From Chloroflexota bacterium (lineage in GTDB: Bacteria; Chloroflexota; Anaerolineae; UBA4142; SHND01): a stretch of 42,099 bases of DNA. Shown here piece after piece: positions 7,653 to 15,425 of this stretch. The DNA lies in assembly GCA_029778615.1 (NCBI GenBank), contig JAKOPZ010000195.1:1-42099 (forward strand), in the 5' to 3' direction. Every line of letters begins with the position of its first letter. Position 1 is the first letter of the stretch. Below the pieces are notes generated by a model, which was not told the DNA's origin, made no database searches, and saw nothing but the letters and a program-made list of their open reading frames with translations. The position numbers and the translations under genes are program-made.

Positions 7653-9209
7653 CTATTCCCACTCAATCGTCCCCGGCGGTTTGCTCGTGATGTCGTACAC
7701 CACTCGATTCACCCCGCGCACTTGATTCACGATGCGTGAACTCATTTTCGCGAGAAGGTCATGCGGCAGGCGCGCCCAGTCGGCGGTCATGCCGTCTTCG
7801 CTCGTCACTGCGCGAATCGCCAACACATTTTCATACGTGCGCTCATCACCCATCACGCCGACGGTTTGAATAGGCGTAAGCACCGCAAAGTACTGCCAGG
7901 GTCTAGTCTCCAGTCCCCAGTTATCAATTTCCTCGCGCACAATCGCGTCCGCCGCGCGCAGCGTTTCCAAACGTTCGCGCGTAATATCGCCGATGATGCG
8001 AACGGCGAGTCCGGGTCCCGGAAACGGCTGCCGCCACACCACATTTTTCGGCAAGCCCAATTCGGTTCCGACTGCGCGCACTTCGTCTTTGAACAAATGG
8101 CGCAATGGTTCGAGAAGTTGAAACGGTAACGTGGTGGGCAAGCCGCCGACGTTGTGATGCGTTTTAATTGTCACCGCTGTATTGTGCGTGCGACCTTGAT
8201 TGGCATCGAGCGGCGCGGCCGATTCAATCACATCGGGATAGAGAGTGCCTTGCGCGAGAAATTTATGTTCCCCAAGATTTTTCGCGGTTTCATCAAATTT
8301 TTCCACAAACGCCGCGCCGATGATTTTGCGTTTCTGTTCGGGGTCAATCACGCCGCGCAATTTTTCCAAAAAATATTCGCGCGCATCCACCGTGACGAGT
8401 TCAATGCCGATTTGTTGTGTGAGCGACGCGACATCGGCGGCTTCGTTTTGGCGCAAGAGTCCGTGGTCAATAAACACACACGTCAATTGCTCGCCCACCG
8501 CGCGTTCAATCAACGTCGCCGCAACCATCGAGTCCACGCCGCCGCTCAACGCGCACAACACGCGTTCGTTTCCGACGCGTTCTCGAATGAATTCGATACT
8601 ACTGGCAATGAACGCGCGCGGTGTCCAATCGCCAACACAGTTACAAATGTCGTACAAAAAATGGTGCAAGATATTTTTCCCGTACGGCGTATGCGCGACT
8701 TCGGGATGAAATTGCAGCGCGTACATTTTGCGCGCGGGATTGATGGCGGCGGCGAACGCGCAGTTGTCCGATTCGGCGATTTTTTCAAAACCGGGCGGCA
8801 GTTCGAGAACGCTGTCGCCGTGACTCATCCAGACAGATTGGGAGACTGGAAGATTGGAGACTAGAGATTTCGAGTTGGTGATGCGAATGGTGGCGGGACC
8901 AAATTCGCGCTGCGGCGCGCGTTCGACGCGTCCGCCGAGTTGATACGCAAACAATTGCATCCCGTAACAAATTCCCAAAATCGGAACGCCCAATTCGTAA
9001 ATAAATTCGGGTGCACGCGGCGCGCCGTCATCGTACACGGACGAGGGTCCGCCCGAAAAAATAATGCCCGCGAGATTCAACCGCGCCAATTCCTCACGTG
9101 TCACGCGCGGCGAAAAAATTTCGCAATACACATTTTGCTCGCGCACGCGGCGCGCAATGAGCATTGTATATTGCGAACCAAAATCGAGAATCGCAATGGT
9201 TTGGGTCAT
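7653..9209 (-). CDS. guaA: GMP synthase (glutamine-hydrolysing)
   Basis: Converts XMP to GMP with glutamine and ATP, the last step of guanine nucleotide synthesis (cytosol). 518 residues, normal length. Class I amidotransferase domain with GICYGMQLF (nucleophile Cys81) and LQFHPEVAHTPYG (His168, Glu170). ATP-pyrophosphatase domain with P-loop LSGGVDS (221-227). C-terminal dimerisation domain ends VNRVVYDITSKPPGTIEWE as expected. ATG 9209 is preferred to the open frame up to 9257 because GAGGA lies about 8 nt upstream and the protein starts MTQTIAILDFGSQY. Two heptamer arrays are embedded in frame: 8835-8871 (residues about 113-125, a variable loop before VWMSHGD) and 7904-7924 (encoding WGLETRP). 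All catalytic motifs are intact. Confidence 0.96.
   Translation of the reverse strand: MTQTIAILDFGSQYTMLIARRVREQNVYCEIFSPRVTREELARLNLAGIIFSGGPSSVYDDGAPRAPEFIYELGVPILGICYGMQLFAYQLGGRVERAPQREFGPATIRITNSKSLVSNLPVSQSVWMSHGDSVLELPPGFEKIAESDNCAFAAAINPARKMYALQFHPEVAHTPYGKNILHHFLYDICNCVGDWTPRAFIASSIEFIRERVGNERVLCALSGGVDSMVAATLIERAVGEQLTCVFIDHGLLRQNEAADVASLTQQIGIELVTVDAREYFLEKLRGVIDPEQKRKIIGAAFVEKFDETAKNLGEHKFLAQGTLYPDVIESAAPLDANQGRTHNTAVTIKTHHNVGGLPTTLPFQLLEPLRHLFKDEVRAVGTELGLPKNVVWRQPFPGPGLAVRIIGDITRERLETLRAADAIVREEIDNWGLETRPWQYFAVLTPIQTVGVMGDERTYENVLAIRAVTSEDGMTADWARLPHDLLAKMSSRIVNQVRGVNRVVYDITSKPPGTIEWE
7904..7924. repeat. Heptamer units inside guaA (site 1)
   Basis: Three 7-nt units TAGTCTC, CAGTCCC, CAGTTAT, i.e. 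the GGAGACT class in reverse orientation, inside the C-terminal part of guaA. Short and degenerate, so membership is less certain than for the other arrays. Confidence 0.5.
8835..8871. repeat. Heptamer array inside guaA (site 2)
   Basis: Units AGATTGG, AGACTGG, AGATTGG, AGACTAG, AGATTTC with two extra single bases, in the amidotransferase domain loop just before WMSHGD. The reading frame is kept. Confidence 0.75.
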
Positions 9210-9220
9210 AACGCAATCCT

Positions 9221-9395
9221 CTGTTTGTTGTAAGGCGACTGCAAAGTCCCTTGACAAGGATATGTCATTTCGAACCCCTCAATCCTTCGGGGTAAACTCT
9301 GTGAGAAATCTCGTTTGTCACGAAAGGTTGAGATTTCTCGCATCCGCTCGAAATGACAATTGGCGCGACTTTGCAGTTGCCTTGCTGTTTGTTGT
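9221..9395. mobile_element. MITE-like element with terminal inverted repeats and flanking direct repeats
   Basis: The outer inverted repeat AAGGCGACTGCAAAGTC (9232-9248) pairs with GACTTTGCAGTTGCCTT (9367-9383), 16 of 17 matching. It is flanked by the direct repeat CTGTTTGTTGT at 9221-9231 and 9385-9395, which could be a target-site duplication. Nested inside are TGTCATTTCGA (9263-9273)/TCGAAATGACA (9348-9358) and GAGAAATCTC/GAGATTTCTCG, the same core as the element in the peroxidase gene. No coding sequence is inside. Confidence 0.75.
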
Positions 9396-9424
9396 TTGAC
9401 ATGCCTTTGTGCTTACTTTATACT
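9396..9424 (+). promoter_or_regulatory. Near-consensus leaderless promoter of the DUF4160 gene
   Basis: TTGACA (9396-9401), exactly 17 nt, TATACT (9419-9424), then 6 nt to the GTG start at 9431. It begins one base after the right direct repeat of the MITE-like element. Confidence 0.7.
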
Positions 9425-9430
9425 TTTTCT

Positions 9431-9689
9431 GTGCCTACCATCTCAACCTTTCACGGCATCAAAATTCAGATGTATTATCGTGAACATCCGCCGTCACACT
9501 TTCACGCTGAACGCGGCGATGAAGAAGCAGAAGTAGGCATTGACCCGATTTCCATTCTGGAAGGCGAACTCAAACGCGCCACACGCGCATTGGTCTTTGA
9601 ATGAGCAGCCATTCATCAAGCCGAACTGCGCGCCAATTGGGAATTGGCGCGCGGGCTTGCCCTTGCTGGATATTGCGCCGCTCGATTAA
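9431..9689 (+). pseudogene. DUF4160 protein, broken by an in-frame TGA and a frameshift
   Basis: GTG start giving MPTISTFHGIKIQMYYREHPPSHFHAE, the standard DUF4160 N-terminus. After RATRALVFE the frame meets TGA (9602-9604) where the family normally has Trp (EWA). Reading on in the same frame gives AAIHQAELRANWELA, clearly the rest of the family. A one-base shift near 9650 is then needed to reach AGLPLLDIAPLD and TAA at 9689. Two lesions suggest a pseudogene. The 57-residue N-terminal part could still be made. DUF4160 genes commonly neighbour DUF2442, as here. Confidence 0.8.
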
Positions 9690-9704
9690 TCAGGAAAGAA
9701 TGAA

Positions 9705-9980
9705 ATGATTATCCATGTAACACGCGTTCAAGTTGTGGGACCCTATTCACTCGAACTCGACTTTGACAATGGCGCGCGAAAACGCGTGAACCTACGACGC
9801 GAATTGTATGGTCCGATTTTTGAGCCACTTCGCGACCCCGCGTATTTTGCGCTTGCGTATCTTGACCCCGATTCGCGCACGGTGACTTGGCCCAACCGTG
9901 CAGATATTGCCCCTGATTACTTGTACGAAATGGAGACAGAACAAGAACCCACAGAATTGGCAAAAACGCTACCGCAATAA
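9705..9980 (+). CDS. DUF2442 domain-containing protein
   Basis: 91 residues beginning MIIHVTRVQVVGPYSLELDFDNGARKRVNL, then LYGPIFEPLRDPAYFALAYLDPDSRTVTWPNRADIAPDYLYE, the complete DUF2442 domain (small alpha/beta protein). It follows the DUF4160 remnant by 15 nt and is probably its operon partner. DUF4160-DUF2442 pairs are common and have been suggested to act like small regulatory or toxin-antitoxin modules, but a function is not established. Start ATG 9705, with GGAAAG about 7 nt upstream. Confidence 0.88.
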   Translation: MIIHVTRVQVVGPYSLELDFDNGARKRVNLRRELYGPIFEPLRDPAYFALAYLDPDSRTVTWPNRADIAPDYLYEMETEQEPTELAKTLPQ

Positions 9981-9992
9981 TTTCCCCATTCT

Positions 9993-10808
9993 TTACGTCA
10001 ATACGCGTTCTATCGCTCCCAGTCGTTTGTTGAATTGGTCAATCGCGTATTCGGTCATTTCCATTAAATCAATCCCGAACGGAATGTTGTCGCCATACGG
10101 CGCGACGGCTTCGGAAATGACGCCGAGCGCAATGGGCAAGAGCCGATTCAATTCCTCATTCACAAATTCCAATAGCGCATTGTCCTCACGTATCAATCGT
10201 TGCAGCGCGTAAATGCCATACGCAATATGGCGGCTCTCATCGCGCTTGATATTTTCGATGCCTTGACGCAATCCCGGTAAAACATTTTTGCGTTCGCACG
10301 CGAGAAAAATCGCGTGATAGCCCGTTTCCGCGAGCGTACCTTCGACGACGATGTGATAACACACGAACGCGCGTGCAAACGCGCGCGGCGAATGGTCGGA
10401 CACGAGCGCGTCGAGCGCGTGCGGTAACGCGTCGTCAAACAGCGCGCGATAATTTTCGCCATAGTATTTTTCGTGCTGAACAATTTCGCGCACCACGTCG
10501 TCGAACCAACGATGAAAAAATTCCACATGCACGCTTTCATCCAAAATTTGCGTCGAGACAAACATTTCCTCCTCGCGCAAATTTCCAATTTTCCCCAATG
10601 CAAACAAAAGCGGCGCAAGCTCACTTGCTACCGCTTCTTCCCCTTTGACAAACATCGAAAGTAAATTCAACACCACATCTTGTTCGCGGTCATCCAATAC
10701 AAGCCAATCGCGCGCATCGGGACGAAAATCCAATTGCTGCGGGTCCCACGCGAATTTTTTGGCGAGTTGATAATCGCGCCAGGGTTGCAAGTGCGAATCC
10801 AATTTCAT
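9993..10808 (-). CDS. R2-like ligand-binding oxidase (R2lox)
   Basis: 271-residue ferritin-like di-metal protein. All expected metal ligands are spaced as in R2lox: Glu57 (KGEEAV), Glu91 and His94 (ILDESVHVEF), Glu156 (VVEGTLAETGY), Glu191 and His194 (KRDESRHIAYG). Val60 and Tyr151 match the pair that forms the Val-Tyr ether crosslink in characterised R2lox proteins (E-x2-V and Y-x4-E). This separates it from true ribonucleotide reductase R2, whose radical tyrosine region differs, and no nrdA-like gene is nearby. Characterised members bind a Mn/Fe cofactor and a fatty-acid-like ligand; the physiological reaction is unknown. Monocistronic on the minus strand, convergent with DUF2442; ATG 10808 with AGAGAG 7 nt upstream. 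Confidence 0.9.
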   Translation of the reverse strand: MKLDSHLQPWRDYQLAKKFAWDPQQLDFRPDARDWLVLDDREQDVVLNLLSMFVKGEEAVASELAPLLFALGKIGNLREEEMFVSTQILDESVHVEFFHRWFDDVVREIVQHEKYYGENYRALFDDALPHALDALVSDHSPRAFARAFVCYHIVVEGTLAETGYHAIFLACERKNVLPGLRQGIENIKRDESRHIAYGIYALQRLIREDNALLEFVNEELNRLLPIALGVISEAVAPYGDNIPFGIDLMEMTEYAIDQFNKRLGAIERVLT

Positions 10809-10829
10809 CAGTACGCTCTCTTGAAAATG

Positions 10830-11039
10830 TTTTGTAGTGACGAATTCATTCGTCCGCCCGGGGAAACGATTGAGGCGATGTCGTTCATCGCACGTTACTA
10901 CGAGCTGTTACGACGCGCTGTTACGACGCGGCGCCCATTTTCATTGGCTGCGGGTGAGCCAACGGCTCATGGACAACTTCTTGACGATTCACGTTTGGCG
11001 ATTCACGTTTGACGTTTCTCGTTTGACGTATCACGTCTC
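10830..11039. repeat. Repeat-filled intergenic region with an ACGTTTS heptamer array
   Basis: No gene is seen between R2lox and the SH3-like gene. It holds a palindrome GACGAAT-TC-ATTCGTC near 10839-10854 and, at 10984-11039, eight 7-nt units in unbroken register: ACGATTC, ACGTTTG, GCGATTC, ACGTTTG, ACGTTTC, TCGTTTG, ACGTATC, ACGTCTC. This is the same period as the GGAGAYT arrays but a different unit. Confidence 0.75.
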
Positions 11040-11050
11040 ACCCTACAAAA

Positions 11051-11290
11051 TTATTCCGTCACGATTTCCAATTCATCGGGACGAAAGACCCAACCCGCTT
11101 GCGCGCCGTGCGCGTGTTCTTTGCCATCGGGACGAACGGCGATGCGTTCCGCGTCGGGAATGTGGACGACGGTGCCGAGTTCGCCTTCGTACGTGTGCGG
11201 TGTGCCAACGGCGGGCGGCGGAAACAACGGACGCCGTTTGAATTTGCCCAAATTTTTGAAACGGACGCGGTCACCCACTTGAAATGCCAT
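11051..11290 (-). CDS. Small SH3-like barrel protein, hypothetical
   Basis: 79 residues: MAFQVGDRVRFKNLGKF, then a Pro-rich loop, GELGTVVHIPDAERIAVRPDG and GWVFRPDELEIV. The VGDRVR...GxxGTVV...V.P..LE pattern is that of a small SH3/KOW-type beta-barrel as found in many short bacterial proteins. No specific family is recognised. A strong SD (GAGGAG, 6 nt before ATG 11290) supports expression. Its stop lies 12 nt from the end of the ACGTTTS heptamer array. Confidence 0.7.
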   Translation of the reverse strand: MAFQVGDRVRFKNLGKFKRRPLFPPPAVGTPHTYEGELGTVVHIPDAERIAVRPDGKEHAHGAQAGWVFRPDELEIVTE

Positions 11291-11400
11291 ACGTTACTCC
11301 TCACCAAGATTCACGCGAGGATAGCAAGAAATACGCGGGGCGTCAAAAATACGCGTGGAGAAATAAAGAACCGAGTCAGTGATGACTCGGTTCGGATGTT

Positions 11401-12357
11401 TTAGGGTGTTACCACGATTTCACCCGTCATGTTTATGGGGTCAGTTTCGGAATAGTACGAGTACGAACCCGCTTTGGTGAACGTGAATTGGAATTGATTC
11501 CCCGGTGTGATAAGCGTCGAATTGAACTCTCCGTCGGGTTGCCCATTGCTTCCGCTCGTGACACTGTAACTGGGTCCGCCGGTCGGTTCATTGTTCACCC
11601 ATGTCACCGTCGTGCCTACTTTGACTTCTCTGCGCTGTGGGCGGAACCGCCCACCGTTCATGCGAATTTGGTCGGGCAACGGCGTGGTCGGCGGCGGCGG
11701 CGGCGTTGCGGTAATGATATTGGGTCCGCCGGGCGTCCACGTTGCTACATTGGGACCATAGGTTACGCGTCCCACGCAAGGAATCGCAACAGTCATTCCC
11801 GCGCGCAGTGCCTGTCCCCACAGTTTGTTTTGCGTGCGAATCCATGGAATGGTGGAACCGTTGTTGACCGCGATGCGAAAGAGATTGTCACCCGGCTGCA
11901 CTTGATAGTTGGCAATGTTTTGCGCGCAGTCGGGGGGAATATCAGGCGGTTGACACCACGACCAGGTGGACGCGCCCGACCAAGGGCAGGGCCAGGGCTG
12001 AGACACAACGGGCGCGGGACGATTTGGATTGTAATTCGGATACGGCACCGCACCGCAGGGCACGCTGATAATTTGTCCCGCGTAGATGTAATTTGGATTG
12101 TAGATGCCGTTCATCTGCGCGAGATAGTGATAGGTCACACCATAGCGCACGCCAATGCGAAAAAGATTGTCACCGCGCCGCACCGTATACGCGCAGCCAT
12201 TCCAGCCCTGAACGTTGGTTACCACTTGGGCGTCAGGCGGAGTGAGTACGAACGCGACAAAGGCAGGCAGGATCGTCAACGCCAAAAACACTAAAACCAC
12301 CAGCGTTGAACGCTTTGGAAGTCGTCCTGCAGAGTTCGGTGCGGCACTCATGGTCAT
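11401..12357 (-). CDS. Exported double-LysM protein with C-terminal cupredoxin-like domain (paralogue 2)
   Basis: 318 residues. An N-terminal membrane anchor (about 19-40) is followed by LysM 1 (about 56-100, YTVRRGDNLFRIGVRYGV...YIYAGQIISVP), a Pro-rich linker, LysM 2 (about 150-195, YQVQPGDNLFRIAVNNGS) and a C-terminal cupredoxin-like beta-sandwich (about 230-318). LysM domains bind peptidoglycan-type glycans, so the protein probably sits at the cell wall. In the cupredoxin domain the usual Cys-x-x-His of the copper site is replaced (SYYSETDPINMTG), and the upstream His is replaced by SYSV, so type 1 copper is unlikely. It starts 3 nt after the stop of its upstream paralogue with no SD, so it is translationally coupled. 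The tandem duplication is obvious from the shared architecture. Confidence 0.9.
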   Translation of the reverse strand: MTMSAAPNSAGRLPKRSTLVVLVFLALTILPAFVAFVLTPPDAQVVTNVQGWNGCAYTVRRGDNLFRIGVRYGVTYHYLAQMNGIYNPNYIYAGQIISVPCGAVPYPNYNPNRPAPVVSQPWPCPWSGASTWSWCQPPDIPPDCAQNIANYQVQPGDNLFRIAVNNGSTIPWIRTQNKLWGQALRAGMTVAIPCVGRVTYGPNVATWTPGGPNIITATPPPPPTTPLPDQIRMNGGRFRPQRREVKVGTTVTWVNNEPTGGPSYSVTSGSNGQPDGEFNSTLITPGNQFQFTFTKAGSYSYYSETDPINMTGEIVVTP

Positions 12358-12360
12358 TGA

Positions 12361-13326
12361 TTACGGCACGACCGCCACCGTCGCGCCCACACCGCTCGCA
12401 GCATCGAAATACGCGAACGTGCCGAGCTGTGTGAATTGAAAAACGTACGAGGCGCCGGGGTTCATTACGCCCGAATTGAAACCGCCGGGCGTCGGGGTGC
12501 ACTGTCCGTTCGGACAAAGCCCTTGCGTGACGGTGTGGGGTTTGTTGCCCTTGTTAACCCACTGCACAAACTGCCATTGATGGACCGTGATGACGGGCGG
12601 CGCGAAATAATCGTCGCGAATTTCAACATTGTTGTACACCGGCACGGGCGTCGGCGGAATCATCGTCGGCGGTGGGCAACCCTGGCACGGCGGACAGCCG
12701 GGACAAATCGGCGGTGGTTGTGTCGGATAAACGGGCGGCGGGCAGCCCTGACACGGCGGGCACCCGGGGCAAACGGGCGGCGGGTATGGCTGTGTGCACG
12801 GAATTTTCAAAACCATGCCCGCGTAAATGTAATTCGGATTGTACAGCCCGTTCACCTGCGCGAGCAGCTGCCACGAAACGCCATAACGCGCGGCAATCGT
12901 TTTCAACCAATCCCCGCGCTGTACTTTATAGTACGCACAGATACCATAGCCCGGTTGAGGTTGGGGCTGCGGTTGAGGTTGCGGCTGTGGATAGGGCTGG
13001 GGCTGTGGGTACGGCTGTGGTGCGCAGGGCACTTGAAGCACTTGCCCCGCGTAAATGTAATTGCGATTGTATAAATTATTCAAGGTTGCCAGATAGGCAG
13101 TCGTCGTACGATACCGCGCCGCAATCATGTACAACGCTTCCCCGCGCTGAACGGTGACACTGCAAAATGCGCCTTGGGCGTTGACGATGTTCGCGGTGCC
13201 ATTGTCTTTTGCTGCCGCCTTGGTCGTCAGCGGAAACGCAAACCACAGCGCGGCGATGACCGCGCCGCATAAAATTGCCGCCACTCCAATGCGCATACGT
13301 TTCGCATCCTTGCTTGTGGACTTCAT
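12361..13326 (-). CDS. Exported double-LysM protein with Cys/Pro-rich linker and cupredoxin-like domain (paralogue 1)
   Basis: 321 residues: signal anchor (about 11-33), LysM 1 (VTVQRGEALYMIAARYRT...YIYAGQVLQVPC), a PQ-rich linker, LysM 2 (YKVQRGDWLKTIAARYGV...YIYAGMVLKIPC), a linker with two 22-residue repeats containing CPGCPPCQGCPPP, then a cupredoxin-like domain. The first His copper ligand is present (KPHTVTQG), but the C-terminal Cys/His/Met loop is lost (FAYFDAASGVGATV). The paired Cys repeats could bind metal or form disulfides; that is inference. ATG 13326 overlaps the stop of the cyclase gene (ATGA), with GAGGAGG upstream, so the gene belongs to the same operon. Likely cell-wall bound. 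Confidence 0.9.
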   Translation of the reverse strand: MKSTSKDAKRMRIGVAAILCGAVIAALWFAFPLTTKAAAKDNGTANIVNAQGAFCSVTVQRGEALYMIAARYRTTTAYLATLNNLYNRNYIYAGQVLQVPCAPQPYPQPQPYPQPQPQPQPQPQPGYGICAYYKVQRGDWLKTIAARYGVSWQLLAQVNGLYNPNYIYAGMVLKIPCTQPYPPPVCPGCPPCQGCPPPVYPTQPPPICPGCPPCQGCPPPTMIPPTPVPVYNNVEIRDDYFAPPVITVHQWQFVQWVNKGNKPHTVTQGLCPNGQCTPTPGGFNSGVMNPGASYVFQFTQLGTFAYFDAASGVGATVAVVP

Positions 13327-13973
13327 CTCTCCTCCTCGATACTCCCCGTATAAAGAATTGCGCGTGCAGGCGCACCGTCCGCGCCGGCGACTTTAATCGG
13401 CAAACAAATCAAGGTGTACCATCCCGCCGTAACAGCTTGCAGCATCATCCCTTCGACAATCACCACATTCGCGTTCAATAAAATATCATGTGCGGGCGCC
13501 GTGTCGGCAAAAAAAATATCCGCGCTCAAATAATCCATGCCGACCAATTTGATGCCGCGCTCGACAACCCACTGCGCGCCGTCCGCACTCAGCGCGACAA
13601 AATCTTTTTGAAAGCCCTGCCGCGTCCACAGTTCGCCATTCCGCGTTTTGAACAAGAGACGTTTGACGTTTGATGGAATGTGGCGTGCATCCAAATCATT
13701 CGCCGTAATTTCCGAATTCACATCTATCAAATCCGCAACATACGCGCGTCCGAGCAGCGTTCTCAAATCCAATGAATCAATCGTCTTGCCGCCGCGCACG
13801 CGATGCAAGGGTGCGTCAACGTGGGTGCCGATGTGCGCGGCGAACGACAAATGCGAAGTTGTCCACGCGTCGCCGCGCTCGTGGTCTTGAATCCGCGAAA
13901 TGTTTGGTTCGGGGTCGCCTTCCCAAAAGTGCACCCCGTTTTGTAAAGGAACGCTGATGTCGTGAATGGTCAT
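13323..13973 (-). CDS. Cyclase family protein (kynurenine formamidase-like)
   Basis: 216 residues of the PF04199 cyclase family. The metal-binding signature HIGTHVDAPLH is at residues 47-57 (His47, His51, Asp53, His57). The first residues, DISVPLQNGVHFWEGDP, are the usual family N-terminus. Members hydrolyse N-formylkynurenine or related amides, or isatin; the substrate here is unknown because no tryptophan catabolic genes are adjacent. It lies between a YyaL-like gene (36 nt upstream) and the LysM gene, whose start codon overlaps its stop by 4 nt. Confidence 0.9.
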   Translation of the reverse strand: MTIHDISVPLQNGVHFWEGDPEPNISRIQDHERGDAWTTSHLSFAAHIGTHVDAPLHRVRGGKTIDSLDLRTLLGRAYVADLIDVNSEITANDLDARHIPSNVKRLLFKTRNGELWTRQGFQKDFVALSADGAQWVVERGIKLVGMDYLSADIFFADTAPAHDILLNANVVIVEGMMLQAVTAGWYTLICLPIKVAGADGAPARAILYTGSIEEER

Positions 13974-13976
13974 GCA

Positions 13977-14011
13977 AGTCGTCAGTCAACAGTAGTCAGT
14001 CGCCCGTAATC
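13977..14011. repeat. Heptamer array AGTNNNC between two operon genes
   Basis: Five 7-nt units in register: AGTCGTC, AGTCAAC, AGTAGTC, AGTCGCC, CGTAATC. It fills the 36-nt spacer between the YyaL-like gene and the cyclase gene and supplies part of the stop codon of the former. Confidence 0.65.
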
Positions 14012-15179
14012 AGATTTTGCGCACTTGTCGCATTGCCTCGCGAAACGCGTCGAGCGATGAAACAGGCGGCAGGCAAAGCGTGCCGATGCAATTATATGCT
14101 TGCGCGATGCGCGCCGCGTTTTTGTCCGATGCGAGATAGCCGAGTGCTTGAATCCGCGTCGCGTGTTGTGTCGGATGCAACACTTCAATTGCGCGCGTAC
14201 TCGCGTATTCATTCATCGCCGTGAACCACAATGCTTGCGCGTGCGCGTCATTTTCCACATCGCCAATCACAACTACGTGCAGTGGAAAATGATTCGCGTG
14301 TTCGATAGACAACGCGAGCGATGCCGTATCTACATTTGGCTCAATCACCGCCACCGCGTTTTTCAACAGCTCGCGCGCGGTGTCGCGATAGCGCGTGATG
14401 CTCGTAAATTGTTCGAGCCGCAGCAGCGCGTCCGCGAATTTTGCGCGTTCGTCGAACGTTCCAGCCAAATCGAAATTTTTCAACGCATCGTCGGCGAGAA
14501 TGCACGCCCGCGTCATGTACGTTCGGCGTCCCGTCGTTTCGCTCGCGGTGAGAAAAAATTGCATCGCGGCGGCGCGTGTGGCGAGTGTGTTACTCGAATC
14601 GTCTGCTCTTGATGGCAATTCTTCCATTTCGTCCAAATCCGCCTGCGGGTCATACACGCGGCTCATATGCCCCAACACCTCGCCTGCGATGGGACGCAGC
14701 GTTTGGTCATCCAACGCGCGCCACGCAAAATAGAATGCTTGTCCAAGTTGCGCGTTCGCGTCGGTATCAAAAACGTTGGTGGTGTCCATCGCGCTCGTTT
14801 TGAAAAACGCGTTTTCCTCATCCCACCGCGTCTTCGCCAACGCAATCACGCGCTGTACAGCAGTTTGAAAACGCGCGTCATGTGTCAATTGAAACGCGCG
14901 TAAATTCAAAAAAATTAGCGCGGCGAGATTTGTATTGGATAACGAATCGAATGACGCATTTGTGTTGACGCGTTCCAAAGCCACGAGCGTCAACGCCAGC
15001 AATTCCGAATCGTGATTTTTAACGTGCGCTGCCAGCGCGAGTTCCAACGCGGGCAATTGCTTCAAAATACCGTCGAAAGATGGATTCGCGGCAAGCCATG
15101 CGCGGACGACGGCAGTCGTTTCGCGAAAAAAATCGGGCGCAAGCAGTTCACTTTCCGAAGCAAGTTTCAAATCAAACAT
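14010..15179 (-). CDS. YyaL/DUF255-like C-terminal (six-hairpin) domain protein lacking the thioredoxin domain
   Basis: 389 residues, helical throughout. The C-terminal third (HFPLHVVVIGDVENDAHAQALWFTAMNEY...YNCIGTLCLPPVSSLDAFREAM) resembles the end of YyaL / spermatogenesis-associated protein 20 homologues, where similar P-x-HVV-x-G-D and C...C-x-PV motifs occur. The middle (ADDSSNTLATRAAAMQFFLTASETTGRRTYMTRA) matches their (alpha/alpha)6 barrel. Those proteins normally have an N-terminal DUF255 thioredoxin domain and about 650-700 residues; that part is absent here. Start ATG 15179 is preferred to TTG 15185. TATCTT lies 6 nt upstream, with no SD. First gene of the four-gene minus-strand cluster down to 11401. 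Function not established. Confidence 0.72.
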   Translation of the reverse strand: MFDLKLASESELLAPDFFRETTAVVRAWLAANPSFDGILKQLPALELALAAHVKNHDSELLALTLVALERVNTNASFDSLSNTNLAALIFLNLRAFQLTHDARFQTAVQRVIALAKTRWDEENAFFKTSAMDTTNVFDTDANAQLGQAFYFAWRALDDQTLRPIAGEVLGHMSRVYDPQADLDEMEELPSRADDSSNTLATRAAAMQFFLTASETTGRRTYMTRACILADDALKNFDLAGTFDERAKFADALLRLEQFTSITRYRDTARELLKNAVAVIEPNVDTASLALSIEHANHFPLHVVVIGDVENDAHAQALWFTAMNEYASTRAIEVLHPTQHATRIQALGYLASDKNAARIAQAYNCIGTLCLPPVSSLDAFREAMRQVRKI

Positions 15180-15291
15180 ACGCAAAAGATATTTTGACCG
15201 ACACGCGCGCGCCTACTACCCATTGTATCATCACGCGCGCGCCGTTTCAATACGCATAGTCAAGGGGAGTTTCGCGTATCGCGGGTCGTCA

Positions 15292-15341
15292 AGACGTGAC
15301 AGGTTTGTGCGTTGGTTACAACGCGAAAAGCTGTCACGTCT
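15292..15341. repeat. Nested palindrome, GACSTGACAG family
   Basis: Outer arms AGACGTGACAG (15292-15302) and CTGTCACGTCT (15331-15341). Inner hairpin GCGTTG-gtta-CAACGC (15309-15324). The outer arm differs by one base from the perfect palindrome at 35070-35103, so both appear to belong to one repeat family. The 240-nt gap 15186-15425 contains no gene. Confidence 0.6.
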
Positions 15342-15386
15342 CCGGTCACGGCTCGCGCGATTATCGCGCGTATTGCGCGGAAAATA

Positions 15387-15421
15387 AAATGCGGATGATG
15401 CAATCCACATCATCCGCATTT
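15387..15421 (-). terminator. Intrinsic terminator of the topoisomerase gene
   Basis: Perfect 14-bp stem AAATGCGGATGATG / CATCATCCGCATTT with a 7-nt loop. On the minus strand it is followed by TTATTTT, and it starts 5 nt after the topoisomerase stop codon. Confidence 0.8.
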
Positions 15422-15425
15422 CGAC

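Noticed and set aside
9993-10808. Ribonucleotide reductase beta subunit
   Set aside because: Ligand spacing and the Val/Tyr pair fit R2lox; no alpha subunit gene nearby.
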